From Paenibacillus hemerocallicola (GTDB taxonomy: Bacteria; Bacillota; Bacilli; Paenibacillales; NBRC-103111), in the NCBI RefSeq assembly GCF_006265175.1, contig NZ_VDCQ01000045.1, positions 17,137-81,136 of the forward strand: a DNA stretch of 64,000 bases. The letters are read 5' to 3'. Numbering within the stretch: position 1 is the first letter of the stretch; the number at the start of each line of letters is the position of its first letter. Position numbers and translations under genes: made by a program. The notes under the pieces were generated by a model, which saw only the letters and a list, made by a program, of their open reading frames with translations, was not told the origin of the DNA and did no database searches. Positions 27,760-37,052 of the stretch are shown in pieces.

Positions 27760-30051
27760 ATGGAACATTGGAAAGCGAGCTGGATTTGGGACGAGTCTGC
27801 GAAGGGGAAGCCGAACGTATATATCGAAGCAAGAACCCGCTTTACGCTATCTGCGCTTCCCGATAAGGCCAGCCTGCGCATTACGGCCAATCAGGAATAC
27901 GTCGCGATGCTGAACGGCAAAACGGTCGGCCGAGGACCGTCTCCGGCGGACAACGGTTGGCAGTACTACGACACGTACGAGGTTGGAGATTTTTTGGTAG
28001 AGGGGGAAAATGCGCTCGCCATTCTGGCCTACAATTTCGGTACGAAGGAAATCGCTACCCAGCAGTTTCAAGGCCCCGGCGGACTGTTTGCCCAACTCGA
28101 CATCCGGATCGGGGAAGCGGGCCTCTGCATCTTTACGGATGAGACGTGGAAGCTTCGCCGCTCTCCGCGCTGGGTACAGAAGGTTTCCCGACAGCACCAC
28201 TGGAACGGCTACAAAGAATTGTACCTGGCCGACAAGGAAGACGGCTGGGAGCGGGCGGGGTACGACGATTCCGGCTGGCGGCCGGCCGACGTCGTCGCCC
28301 TCGCGCTTCAGGCGGACAGTCCGTGGCCGCGTCTGCTGGAGAGGGAAATCCCGTTTTTGCTGCAAGAGCCCAGATGGCCCGAGGATGTCGTTACGATCGA
28401 TGCCAACTATGGAGCGGTTTCGGGAAGCGAGTCCATACTAGGCCCCGGCGAGCACGACAGAGCTATGACACTGGAGGCTGAGCGACCGGGAGCGATGCCC
28501 GGCGTCGTGTTCGACTTCGCCCGCGAGGCGGTCGGCTATGTGGAGATCGTCGCGGATGCGCCTGAAGGAGGCGTGCTGCAACTGCTGTATGGGGAAACGC
28601 TGGACATGGCGTTGTTCGATACTTTTGTGCTGAAGAAGGGGCGAAACGTGCTGTCCCCTTTCGGAAGAAGGGCGTTCCGGTACGTCAAGTTCGTGCTGCA
28701 GGCGGCGCCGGAGCCGGTGCGGCTTCGCCGGTGCATGCTGCGGCAAGTCCGCTATCCGTTTGAGCGGCAAGGCCGTCTGGAAACGAGCAATCCGCTGCTG
28801 AACCGCATCTGGGAAATCGGCCGGTACACGACGATGATAAACAGCCAGGATCATCTCGAAGACTGCCCGCTGCGCGAGAAAGCGCTGTGGATCGCCGACG
28901 GCGTCGTGATGGGCAGAGTCATTGCCTACACGTTCGGAGATCGGGCACTGGTGCGCAAATGCTTGCTGCAGGCGGCGCGAATCCAAAATGCCGACGGTTC
29001 CATTCCCGGAACGGGACCGGAACGAAACACGTTCCTGCTTCCGGATTTTTGCGCCCATTGGTTGTTCGGGGTATACGACTACTGGCGGTATACGAAGGAC
29101 GAGCGATTCCTGTCGGACGTATGGGAAGCGGTCGGGCTTGTGCTCGAATGGTTTCATGCCCAGCTTGACGAGACGGGCTTGTTTGCAAAAGCGGACCGTG
29201 CGGGCTGGTGGTGCTTCATCGATTGGTCCGACGACATTGACCGGCGCGACCGGGTGACGGCCGTCTCCTGTTTTTATTACAAAGCGCTGCGGTATGCCGT
29301 GGAGCTGGGCGAAGCGATGGGTCAGCCGGAGCAGGCCCGGCTCTGGGAGGAACGGGCCCGGGCGTTGCGGGAAGCCGTACGCACACAGTTATGGCTAGAC
29401 GATGCCAAGGCGTTTGCGGATTGCTTGACGGAGAATGGGCTATCCGCAAGCATAACGCTGCAATCGAATTTTGCGGCGATCTGGTCGGGCATCATGACGG
29501 AAACGGAGGCCGGTCGGTTTCTGGACGACAATTGGAGAACGGGCAGGCTGCCGAACATCAAGGGTGCTTTTTTTTACCACATCGTGCTGGAGACGCTGTT
29601 CGACATGGGGCAGGAGGAAATGGCCTACGAGGAAATCGCCGCCTATTGGGGAGGCATGCTGGAGCGCGGAGCTACGACCTGGTGGGAAGTATTCGATCCG
29701 CATTCGCCGGGCTGCACGTTGCCGAGCCCTTATCAGGGCAACACGCCGACATATTTGATGGATCACGTGCCGGTCAGTCTTTGCCACGGCTGGGGAGCGT
29801 CACCGACTTATTTGCTGACGAAGCACGCTCTCGGCGTGAGCATCGACGAGCTTGGGGAGAACACGGTTCGCTTGACGCTTGCGCCGGGTTCGCTGCAATG
29901 GGCCGAAGGGGAGGTCCCGACGGCGCTCGGTATGCTGAAGGCGGAATGGACCAGGAACGCGGAAGGCCGCATCGATTACCGCCTCTGGCTGCCGGAAGGC
30001 TTGAGGTGGGACGGTGTAGTGCCGGCGGGCTGCGTTGTCCGGTTGATGTGA
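27760..30051 (+). CDS. Alpha-L-rhamnosidase, GH78-like
   Basis: 763 residues. The start ATG at 27760 is chosen because AAAGGAG lies nine bases upstream; an earlier ATG at 27736 has no such site. The N-terminal beta domains include the GH78 entry pattern WKASWIW and LRITANQEYVAMLNGKTVGR, and the catalytic (alpha/alpha)6 barrel from about residue 345 has DCPLREKALWIADG, the counterpart of the GH78 acid region, and TTWWEVFDP plus LCHGWGASPTYLL later. No signal peptide is present, so it is an intracellular enzyme that trims rhamnose from imported oligosaccharides. Context with the beta-helix protein supports a rhamnose-rich substrate such as rhamnogalacturonan. Confidence 0.88.
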   Translation: MEHWKASWIWDESAKGKPNVYIEARTRFTLSALPDKASLRITANQEYVAMLNGKTVGRGPSPADNGWQYYDTYEVGDFLVEGENALAILAYNFGTKEIATQQFQGPGGLFAQLDIRIGEAGLCIFTDETWKLRRSPRWVQKVSRQHHWNGYKELYLADKEDGWERAGYDDSGWRPADVVALALQADSPWPRLLEREIPFLLQEPRWPEDVVTIDANYGAVSGSESILGPGEHDRAMTLEAERPGAMPGVVFDFAREAVGYVEIVADAPEGGVLQLLYGETLDMALFDTFVLKKGRNVLSPFGRRAFRYVKFVLQAAPEPVRLRRCMLRQVRYPFERQGRLETSNPLLNRIWEIGRYTTMINSQDHLEDCPLREKALWIADGVVMGRVIAYTFGDRALVRKCLLQAARIQNADGSIPGTGPERNTFLLPDFCAHWLFGVYDYWRYTKDERFLSDVWEAVGLVLEWFHAQLDETGLFAKADRAGWWCFIDWSDDIDRRDRVTAVSCFYYKALRYAVELGEAMGQPEQARLWEERARALREAVRTQLWLDDAKAFADCLTENGLSASITLQSNFAAIWSGIMTETEAGRFLDDNWRTGRLPNIKGAFFYHIVLETLFDMGQEEMAYEEIAAYWGGMLERGATTWWEVFDPHSPGCTLPSPYQGNTPTYLMDHVPVSLCHGWGASPTYLLTKHALGVSIDELGENTVRLTLAPGSLQWAEGEVPTALGMLKAEWTRNAEGRIDYRLWLPEGLRWDGVVPAGCVVRLM

Positions 30052-30358
30052 AGCGGGAAAGCCGGTATCCGCTCTCGGATGAACGATTATTTTGGGAATA
30101 CGTAGAGAATTTCCGGAAAAGGCATCCGAAAGATGCTCGGGACTACAATGGAGGCTGAGGTCCTTTTTATCGAGGAAAATCGGGAAGACTATTAGCGATC
30201 AATAAATAAATGAAGCCTACGAACTTACAGAAGACATGGCAACATACCGCCAAGCTAAGTCAAAAAAATTAAACACCTGAATATGGTTGAATCAGCGCGT
30301 CATCGATTCCTTGCTTCTTTAAGCCAGGTCGGGAGATTTTGATTGATTAGTGGAAAGA

Positions 30359-30402
30359 AAAGGCTGTGCCTTAAGCCGTCGGCGGCTTCGGGTACAGCCT
30401 TT
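30359..30402. terminator. Bidirectional terminator between convergent units
   Basis: AAAGGCTGT (30359-30367) and ACAGCCTTT (30394-30402) with a secondary inner pairing; stem ends in A/T tracts on both strands. It separates the rhamnosidase from the oppositely oriented cassette 30427-36220. The rest of 30052-30358 holds nothing recognisable. Confidence 0.7.
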
Positions 30403-30426
30403 CGATATAGATGGGGAAAAGTGCGG

Positions 30427-31668
30427 TTAACCGTTAATCAAAGACTCGTCTACACGGTCCAGCATATATCGGCCCGCCGGACCCGGAGCCCGGTTAATCC
30501 ATTGGCCCTTCGTAAAGTCGGGGATGCTGACCGGGGCGCTGCCGAGTGCAATCGAATCTTCGGAAAGCACGGTAATCGCCATCCACACCGCCGTGTCGTA
30601 GACGTCGATCGGCGTGTCCGTCCCGTTTTTTACGCTTTCGGCGAAGGCGCGGAGCACCAGATGGTCCATGCCGCCGTGACCGCCTTGGACCCCGTCGCGC
30701 AAAAATTGCTTCCAGATCGGATGCTCGTATTCCTCGCGGTAGCCGTCGAACGATTCCCACTTGTGAAGCGGGCTTCTTCCCTCGATATGAATCGAGTTGT
30801 TGTCCTCCATCCACAGCCCTTTCGTTCCTTGCACCCGGCCCGCCCGGGAATAAGGGCGCGGAAGCGTCGTATCGTGAACGATCGATATCGTTTCGCCGCC
30901 GGCGCATTTGATCATCGTCGTGACGATGTCGCCTTGGGCGAACTCCTTTTTGGCCAGCGGGTCGTTTTCCCCGAACTTGTCCGTCGCCCACTGGCGAATG
31001 CCGCGCGCTTTCGAAGACATCGAGGTTAATGTCACGAGCCGGTTGCCGCGGTTCATATTCAACATTTTGGACACCGGGCCGAGTCCGTGGATCGGATACA
31101 GCTCGCCGTTGCGGTGCAAATAGTTGCTGAAGCGGTTATGGCGGTTCTGTTCGCCGAGCGCCACCTCGCTGCGCAGGTCATGCTCGTAGCCGCACTGGCA
31201 ATGAATCAGCTCGCCGAACAGCCCTTGCTTGACCATATGGAGGACGGCAAGTTCTTCCCGTCCGTAGCAGCAGTTTTCCAGCAGCATACATGGCACACCG
31301 GTTTGCTCCGAAGTCCGGACCAGCTCCCAGCACTCTTCGAGGGCAGCGGCTCCGCCCACCTCGATTCCCGCGTACTTGCCGGCTTTCATAGCAGCAATAG
31401 CGATCTCGGCGTGTGTAATCCAGGTCGTGGCGATAATAACGCCTTGTATGTCGCCGCGAGCAAGCAGCTGTTTGTAGTCCGAATACCCTTCCGCCTTTGG
31501 CCTTCCCGCTTCCGTTACGATATCCAGCGCTTTCTGCAGACGGTCCTCGTAAGGATCGCATACGGCCGGTATTTCCACGTCGTCCATGACCAGCAGATTA
31601 TGGAGCAAGCCTTTTCCTCTAGCGCCAAGTCCAATGACTCCCAATTTAACCTTTGATTCTGTTTGCAT
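30427..31668 (-). CDS. GH109-like Gfo/Idh/MocA protein (NAD-dependent alpha-N-acetylgalactosaminidase-like)
   Basis: 413 residues. It has the Rossmann loop GVIGLGARGKG at the N-terminus and then the features that separate GH109 from ordinary dehydrogenases: ENCCYGREELAVLHMVKQG, GYEHDLR, YPIHGLGPVSKMLNMNRGN with the key His, PRPYSRAGRVQGTKG with the key Tyr, and GGHGGMDHLV. GH109 enzymes cleave glycosides by an NAD-assisted oxidation-elimination route. ATG at 31668 follows AAAGGAAAG. There is no signal peptide. It is the last gene of the unit LacI, beta-helix, binding protein, GH109. Substrate specificity within GH109 is variable, so N-acetylgalactosamine is only one option. Confidence 0.78.
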   Translation of the reverse strand: MQTESKVKLGVIGLGARGKGLLHNLLVMDDVEIPAVCDPYEDRLQKALDIVTEAGRPKAEGYSDYKQLLARGDIQGVIIATTWITHAEIAIAAMKAGKYAGIEVGGAAALEECWELVRTSEQTGVPCMLLENCCYGREELAVLHMVKQGLFGELIHCQCGYEHDLRSEVALGEQNRHNRFSNYLHRNGELYPIHGLGPVSKMLNMNRGNRLVTLTSMSSKARGIRQWATDKFGENDPLAKKEFAQGDIVTTMIKCAGGETISIVHDTTLPRPYSRAGRVQGTKGLWMEDNNSIHIEGRSPLHKWESFDGYREEYEHPIWKQFLRDGVQGGHGGMDHLVLRAFAESVKNGTDTPIDVYDTAVWMAITVLSEDSIALGSAPVSIPDFTKGQWINRAPGPAGRYMLDRVDESLING

Positions 31669-31696
31669 GAACAATTCTTTCCTTTCAAGGCTATAA

Positions 31697-33043
31697 TCAT
31701 CTCGATTTTTCCGCAATTTCTTTGTTCGCTGCATCCTCAGCTTCGCGAATTGCCGTGTTGACGTCGATTTCACCGTTGACTACCCGAGTAAGCGAAGTGT
31801 TGATATGTTTGAACACATAGGCCGTATTCGTATGCGGAGCTACCGGTGCAGCAAACTGGCTTTTAAATACGGCTTTAATATTTTTGCCTTTCAGCGATTT
31901 CATATTGTTTCCGTACATTTCTTTGATCGATTGGTCGCGGAGTGCGGTGAAGCGGCCATGGTCGGTAATCAATTTCTGTACGTCGGATGAACCGAGCAAT
32001 TCTATGACCTTGAATGCTTCTTCTTTATGTTTGCCGAGAGAAGACAGCAGCAGGAAATGACCCGACGAGGCGACCGTTGTATTCGGTTTTTCCTTGAAGC
32101 TCGGGAATTGGGTGAGGTCCCAGTTAAAGTCTTGCGGCGTTCCATACAATTTCTCCAACGCAGCAATACGGGCGTCGTAACTGATCGCCATTGCCACCGT
32201 CTGATCTTTTAGAAACCCGTTGTTCAACGTCGCTCCCGCAAGGGCGTCTTTGTTATTTGGGATGTCAGTAAACGCTTTGTACAGATCGAATAGCTTTTTC
32301 CAGCCCTCTTGGACGACCAAATTCGCTTTGCCTGTTTTCGGATCGACGAGAGGCAGACTCAGTTGTGTAGATACATCGCCGATCCCTTGTATGAAAGCGC
32401 CCTTATACTCAACGCCGTCCATAACACGCGATATCTTTTTTGCCGTATCCAGTGCGTCGTCCCATGTCATGCCGTCTTTCGGATAAGGAACACCAAATCG
32501 ATCAAAGATGTCTTTGTTGTAAAACGTAGCAGTAAAGTTAAGTGAAAACGGAAGTCCGTACAGCTTGCCGTCACCTGAGTATACTTGCGCGGTTTGAAGT
32601 GCGGCGGGATCGTATTTCGTCAGATCCACCTTGTTCTTGGCGACTAACGGATTCAAATCCTCGACCGTCTTCAAATCCCGGTGGTTCGTAATGCGCGGAT
32701 ACGTGCTGAAGATTAGGTCCGGAAACTCGCCGGAGGCAATGAAATCTTGAACGCCTGCATCTGCCTTGCTATTGATGACCAATTCCATGGAGATGTGCGG
32801 GTATTTGGCTTTCACAGGGGCAGCGATCAGATTTTCGAATTCATCCTTCGTAATGGTAGCGCCATCCTGCATCATAATCAGTTTCACCGGTGCCGGCGGT
32901 TCGCTCGGTTTTTGGGAGACAGGGGGAGTGGACGAGTTATGATTTGCTCCTGTTTCCGGTGTCGCGGTGTTGCCGCAAGCGGACAAGACGGCTCCTAACA
33001 TGCCCAGTGTTGCAATAGTGCTACATGTTTGTTTCCAGACCAT
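31697..33043 (-). CDS. Extracellular solute-binding lipoprotein (orphan)
   Basis: 448 residues, lipobox LSAC (Cys23), AAGGGG before ATG. The family block YNKDIFDRFGVPYPKDGMTW is nearly identical to that of its paralogues and the C-terminus ends with IDVNTAIREAEDAANKEIAE. It is 28 bases upstream of the GH109-like gene on the same strand and downstream of the beta-helix gene, so the three are probably co-transcribed. No permease in the cassette. Confidence 0.87.
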   Translation of the reverse strand: MVWKQTCSTIATLGMLGAVLSACGNTATPETGANHNSSTPPVSQKPSEPPAPVKLIMMQDGATITKDEFENLIAAPVKAKYPHISMELVINSKADAGVQDFIASGEFPDLIFSTYPRITNHRDLKTVEDLNPLVAKNKVDLTKYDPAALQTAQVYSGDGKLYGLPFSLNFTATFYNKDIFDRFGVPYPKDGMTWDDALDTAKKISRVMDGVEYKGAFIQGIGDVSTQLSLPLVDPKTGKANLVVQEGWKKLFDLYKAFTDIPNNKDALAGATLNNGFLKDQTVAMAISYDARIAALEKLYGTPQDFNWDLTQFPSFKEKPNTTVASSGHFLLLSSLGKHKEEAFKVIELLGSSDVQKLITDHGRFTALRDQSIKEMYGNNMKSLKGKNIKAVFKSQFAAPVAPHTNTAYVFKHINTSLTRVVNGEIDVNTAIREAEDAANKEIAEKSR

Positions 33044-33192
33044 AACTAAACATCCCCTTATTTCGTATATGTTAATCGATTTCTATCTACACGCGCGATT
33101 GCATCTGCATATGCACTGGATGTCAAAACTTGATAATCAACCGTTTATCGGTAGTATGAGGATGGGGAGGTATGAACGACCGTTTGATACGA

Positions 33193-35070
33193 TTATACGC
33201 TGAGTGAAATGTTTCCTACTCCGTCAAACCGATCGTGCGGATGATCCGAGTTCAGCAAGTAACGCGAAACATTGCCATTTGCTATGGCGATGCAATCGAT
33301 GTCGATTAGGACGCCCTTCATTTTCGGCGATGCGGTTGGTGTGTTGATTTGCTTGTTGTTATCGAAGACAACAAGTGACGAAGCGTCGAACATCGACAGT
33401 TTGACCGAGCAGCTGTGGCTAGCGAATGCGGCGGAAGCGTTATCTTCAAACCAATTGTTCGTGATGCAGAGGGAGCGGATTTTCAAGCTGGCGTCGGACG
33501 TACTGTTGAATATGCCGGCTACGCCGTTGCGAATAAATTTGTTTCCCGTCACCATCATACCGTCGCTGCTATAGAGGAATAACCCGATCTGTTCATTGTC
33601 GACGAATAAGTTGTTGCTGATCAAGTCGACGTTTCGGCCTACGACTCGCAAGCCATACTTGGTTTTGGTAAACGTATTATTGACTACGATGACATTGGAG
33701 TAGAGCGGCTGATTTTTCCCAGTCTCGATGTTCAGACCCGTTCCGATACTATCGTGAATGATGTTGCCGTCAATCAAAATATTATGCTGATCCGCTCCGC
33801 CGCAACTAATTTCGTATTTGCCCGCACTTCCGGTCACTATGTTATTTCGCAGAATGACATTTTGGCTGCTGCGCGGCCAGGACGGATTCGGTTCCACATC
33901 AACACCTACCATCGGCTGTGTTCCTTGGATGGTCCCGGCTTGATCAACCAGACAATTCGTCATCGTAACACCGTCTTGCGCGATGAGCGATACGTTGTTG
34001 CGCCTGCATTTGGTTACCGTGCAGGAATCGATCACGATATGCTTGCTCACCTGTACTTGACGTGTCGGAGTGAACTGATAGATACCGGTGACGGTGATGC
34101 CATCCGTCATTGCTTCCGTAATGATGCAGTTTCGTACAATCACATTCGTGCAGCCTTTGATTTTTAGGCAGGTCTGGAAGCTTTCACCTCCTGCCAAAGC
34201 GGTCCGATTCGAGATGTTTCCGTTAAGCTGCAGCCCTTCTATCGTCATGTTCGTGCAATTTTGCAAGTATAGCAGCGTATAGTTGTCCACGGAAGTGGTG
34301 TAGATACTGTCTTGCTGCTTCGGAATATCGGGTACGCCGTCTTTGATCTTCAACATCGCATGTGAAGAGAAGATGTGGATGTTAGTTCGATCGCTTAGCC
34401 ATAAACCGCCAGTTTCCAAAGCATAGAAGGCCGTTGCCGGCGGAATGTACAATGTCCCGCCGTTCGGAGGGATAGCATCGATTGCTGCTTGCAAAGCTGG
34501 TGTATCGTTGGTAACGCCGTTACCTTTGGCGCCAAACCAGGTGACGTTGTACGTGTTCTTGTCGATGTTACGTTTAAAGCGAGCGCCACTTGAAGAGACG
34601 AGAATCGTACCCGTGTTGTCGAGAGAAGACGAATCCGTCGGATCGTAATGGAAATGTCCTTCGTGACCGGGATCGGTGAGATAGTATTGCTCGTCGGTTT
34701 GAGGGGAGGTGTAGCTGCGCAGTTGTGCTAGGGTCATAAGGATAACACACTTGGGGCCGCTGCCAGTCGTATTCCCGTTTCCATTGCCGTTGCCGGCACC
34801 GTGATTTGGAATACCTCCTTTGTCGGCATATACATCGGCGTATACAGTCGACGCTCCTAGTGCTCCGGTCTGCAGCAGCCCGGCAGCGGTGAGCGACATT
34901 CCTGCCGCACCAAGCATTGTAAGCATTTTGCGTCTGCTTACTCCTGTCTTAGTCTGTCCTTCGCTCGCAGTGAAGTCGTCCGTTGTGGCGGACTGAGGGA
35001 ATTCGTGTTGCTCCGGTCGGCTTCGATCGTGTCTCAAATCCCCCTCAGGACTGATGTTCCTCTTGTGCAT
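33193..35070 (-). CDS. Tat-exported right-handed beta-helix protein (pectate-lyase superfamily-like)
   Basis: 625 residues. ATG at 35070 follows GGAGG by eight bases; earlier in-frame ATGs lack a site. The twin-arginine signal reads VSRRKMLTMLGAAGMSLTAA (about residues 43-62). After a low-complexity G/N-rich linker the mature protein contains VTWFGAKGNGVTNDTPALQA, the usual start of the beta-helix in pectate-lyase-3-like proteins, then many rungs. It is the second such protein in the window (see 24578) and each sits beside one orphan binding protein and one LacI-type sensor regulator. Substrate unknown. Confidence 0.8.
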   Translation of the reverse strand: MHKRNISPEGDLRHDRSRPEQHEFPQSATTDDFTASEGQTKTGVSRRKMLTMLGAAGMSLTAAGLLQTGALGASTVYADVYADKGGIPNHGAGNGNGNGNTTGSGPKCVILMTLAQLRSYTSPQTDEQYYLTDPGHEGHFHYDPTDSSSLDNTGTILVSSSGARFKRNIDKNTYNVTWFGAKGNGVTNDTPALQAAIDAIPPNGGTLYIPPATAFYALETGGLWLSDRTNIHIFSSHAMLKIKDGVPDIPKQQDSIYTTSVDNYTLLYLQNCTNMTIEGLQLNGNISNRTALAGGESFQTCLKIKGCTNVIVRNCIITEAMTDGITVTGIYQFTPTRQVQVSKHIVIDSCTVTKCRRNNVSLIAQDGVTMTNCLVDQAGTIQGTQPMVGVDVEPNPSWPRSSQNVILRNNIVTGSAGKYEISCGGADQHNILIDGNIIHDSIGTGLNIETGKNQPLYSNVIVVNNTFTKTKYGLRVVGRNVDLISNNLFVDNEQIGLFLYSSDGMMVTGNKFIRNGVAGIFNSTSDASLKIRSLCITNNWFEDNASAAFASHSCSVKLSMFDASSLVVFDNNKQINTPTASPKMKGVLIDIDCIAIANGNVSRYLLNSDHPHDRFDGVGNISLSV

Positions 35071-35203
35071 CTTGATCGCCTCCATATTGGATGAAGTGAA
35101 ATCGATTACTGTAGACATCAAGGATTGGTAATCGCTTTCAAGAGTAACATTACAATACGAAGAGGGGGGCTGTCAATGAAAAAATGTCGCACGTTACTTA
35201 AAA

Positions 35204-35217
35204 ATAACTGTAGTTAT
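35204..35217 (-). promoter_or_regulatory. Palindrome ATAACT-GT-AGTTAT, candidate LacI operator
   Basis: Perfect 6-base arms around GT, located between the stop of the LacI gene and the start of the beta-helix gene. Position and symmetry suit an operator for the LacI protein of the same unit, controlling the three downstream genes separately from the regulator. Confidence 0.45.
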
Positions 35218-35227
35218 ATCAACCTTA

Positions 35228-36220
35228 TTACCGTGTTTGATATAAGGTGGCTTTTCCAAGAAATTCGACTTTGTCGACGTACAGCGTAGTTGCCTGGTCC
35301 TCCGTGAGCAGCCCTTCGATCTGTTTCATCATGGCTTGCATCATCTCATCAGAGTCAACCCGCACGCTGGACAAGACCGGTGTACTCGCATTAATTAAAC
35401 TCGTGGCACCGAATCCAAGCAAGCTGACTTGTTCGGGTACCGCTACGGAATGATCTTTGTGCCATTGCAGTGCGGCGAACTGGGCGATCGTATTGCAGCA
35501 CAAAATCGCTGTATACGGCACTTCATAAATACGCAGCCGACGGCACAATTCATAGCCATCTTCTTCTTTGCAAGATTGCACCAGACCCATATTGGGTGTA
35601 ATTCCGTGATCAATCAGAGCCTGGCGGTAGCCACGCAACGTGACTACGTGGACTTGAAGGTCAATACTCCCGAGAAAAAGTGCGATTTGTCGATGACCGA
35701 GGTCGATCAATCTCTTCGTCGCCGTATAAGCCACTTGGGATTGATCGTAAATAATTTGCCGCATGTTGCTGGAGGGGGCTGGCACATGTTCTTCGAACGA
35801 TTGCAGCAAGTACGGTACGGCCGCCTGCTCCAAAGCTTGAATCGTCTCTGCGGTGTAAAGCCCCCGTACAATGATGCCTGCAAGATCGGTCGTATGCAAA
35901 AAGTGCGTTAGTTGTGTTATGGAATCGTTCGTCTGCGGAATGTATTTGAATATCAGATCGCACTGCATCCGATCCGCAGCCCGTGTAATGACATCGAGCC
36001 GTGACATGAAACGCGGGTCGTCGACCTCCATATTGATGAGCAAGAGGCAGAGACGATGGCGTGGTGTTGTATCTTTGTAGCCTAGTTCTTTGGCGGCTTG
36101 CAGGATGCGGTCTCGAGTCTCATGCGAGATGCTGCTGGATGGAGAATTGTTCAGAACAAGCGAAACGGCGGTGCGGGAAATGCCGAGATGATCGGCGATT
36201 TGTTTTTTTGTTACACTCAT
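35228..36220 (-). CDS. LacI-family transcriptional regulator
   Basis: 330 residues: N-terminal LacI helix-turn-helix (TKKQIADHLGISRTAVSLVL) followed by hinge helix (ETRDRILQAAKELGY) and a sugar-binding-protein-like sensor domain with RLIDLGHRQIALFLGS, YTAILCCNTIAQFAALQ and VSLLGFGATSLINASTPVLS. ATG at 36220 is preceded by AAAGGATG. It is the first gene of the cassette containing the beta-helix protein, binding protein and GH109-like enzyme, all on the same strand, and presumably represses it until the imported sugar is present. Confidence 0.9.
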   Translation of the reverse strand: MSVTKKQIADHLGISRTAVSLVLNNSPSSSISHETRDRILQAAKELGYKDTTPRHRLCLLLINMEVDDPRFMSRLDVITRAADRMQCDLIFKYIPQTNDSITQLTHFLHTTDLAGIIVRGLYTAETIQALEQAAVPYLLQSFEEHVPAPSSNMRQIIYDQSQVAYTATKRLIDLGHRQIALFLGSIDLQVHVVTLRGYRQALIDHGITPNMGLVQSCKEEDGYELCRRLRIYEVPYTAILCCNTIAQFAALQWHKDHSVAVPEQVSLLGFGATSLINASTPVLSSVRVDSDEMMQAMMKQIEGLLTEDQATTLYVDKVEFLGKATLYQTR

Positions 36221-36381
36221 GCGGGATGCATCCTTTGCTTCATAATTTGAAATTCGATCGGTAGCAGGTATTCTTTGTTAGCTTTCTTGCTTTGTCGTCG
36301 CATCGAACGTGTAGGGCGGGCGGGAGGCGTCAGATCGGTGATGCGCCGTTATGTAACGCAATTTTGGCGAACAGCGCTATA

Positions 36382-36419
36382 CTAGTCGGTATATTTGGCG
36401 CTATGATGTTACCGACTAG
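36382..36419. repeat. 10-base inverted repeat CTAGTCGGTA / TACCGACTAG
   Basis: Perfect 10-base arms at 36382-36391 and 36410-36419 around an 18-base spacer, upstream of the LacI gene and beside IS66 debris. There is no T tract on either side, so it is not a typical terminator. It could be a regulatory site or a trace of an element end. Confidence 0.5.
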
Positions 36420-36494
36420 AATGCAGGGTTACGGCTAGTATAACACTCGTTACTTGAAGTGTGCAATCGAGTAGGAGGGAGCAGAGAGGTCTCG

Positions 36495-36700
36495 GACTTT
36501 TGCCGAAGAGCTTGCTTGGACAAGTGATCGCCAACAGCTTAAACCATGGGAAAGCTGACATTGTTCCTGAAGGATGGACGGCTGGAGATCGACAACAACC
36601 GAAGCGAACGGTCGGTCGATCAAGCCATTTGTGATCGGGTGAATGAATTGGTTGTTGCCAACACGCCGCGGAACGCGAAAGGCCTATGCGCACACCCATA
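36495..36700 (+). mobile_element. IS66-family transposase fragment (frameshifted)
   Basis: In frame with TTGCCGAAGAGC... the region encodes LPKSLLGQ and, after a small shift, LTLFLKDGRLEIDNNRSERS, the highly conserved IS66 C-terminal block D-G-R-x-E-I-D-N-N-x-x-E-R. Another shift leads to MNWLLPTRRGTRKA, equivalent to the NWLF-x-N-T-P-R-G-A region. Only about 70 codons of a roughly 500-codon gene remain, in at least two frames, so this is a dead remnant. The flanks from 36221 to 37052 hold no other gene. Confidence 0.75.
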
Positions 36701-37052
36701 AGCCTACTCGATCATTGCTTGTTGGTCGTTCCTTTCCATTGCTCACATACGCTTCCTTTGTTTCGGCGCGCCTCCAAGCGCATCGCTCAGCCATTTCAAA
36801 TTTTGCTGATCTGTCGCGGAGTGCTTAATCCGTAGGTTAGCTAGTGTAAATGTCGTGAGAAGGAGCTGACCAATTCGGCATCGCATTTAGGATCGGATGA
36901 GGCCAATTTCATTACCATGAGATTGAGTTTTGAGTAGAACTGTCCTATCAACAAACATGCATCATATTACTATATGTTGCAACCGAATTCCCTATTTTCT
37001 CTATTCCGTTAGCTCTATAATGGGCCTAACTACAGTGAAAAGGGGAAACCGA

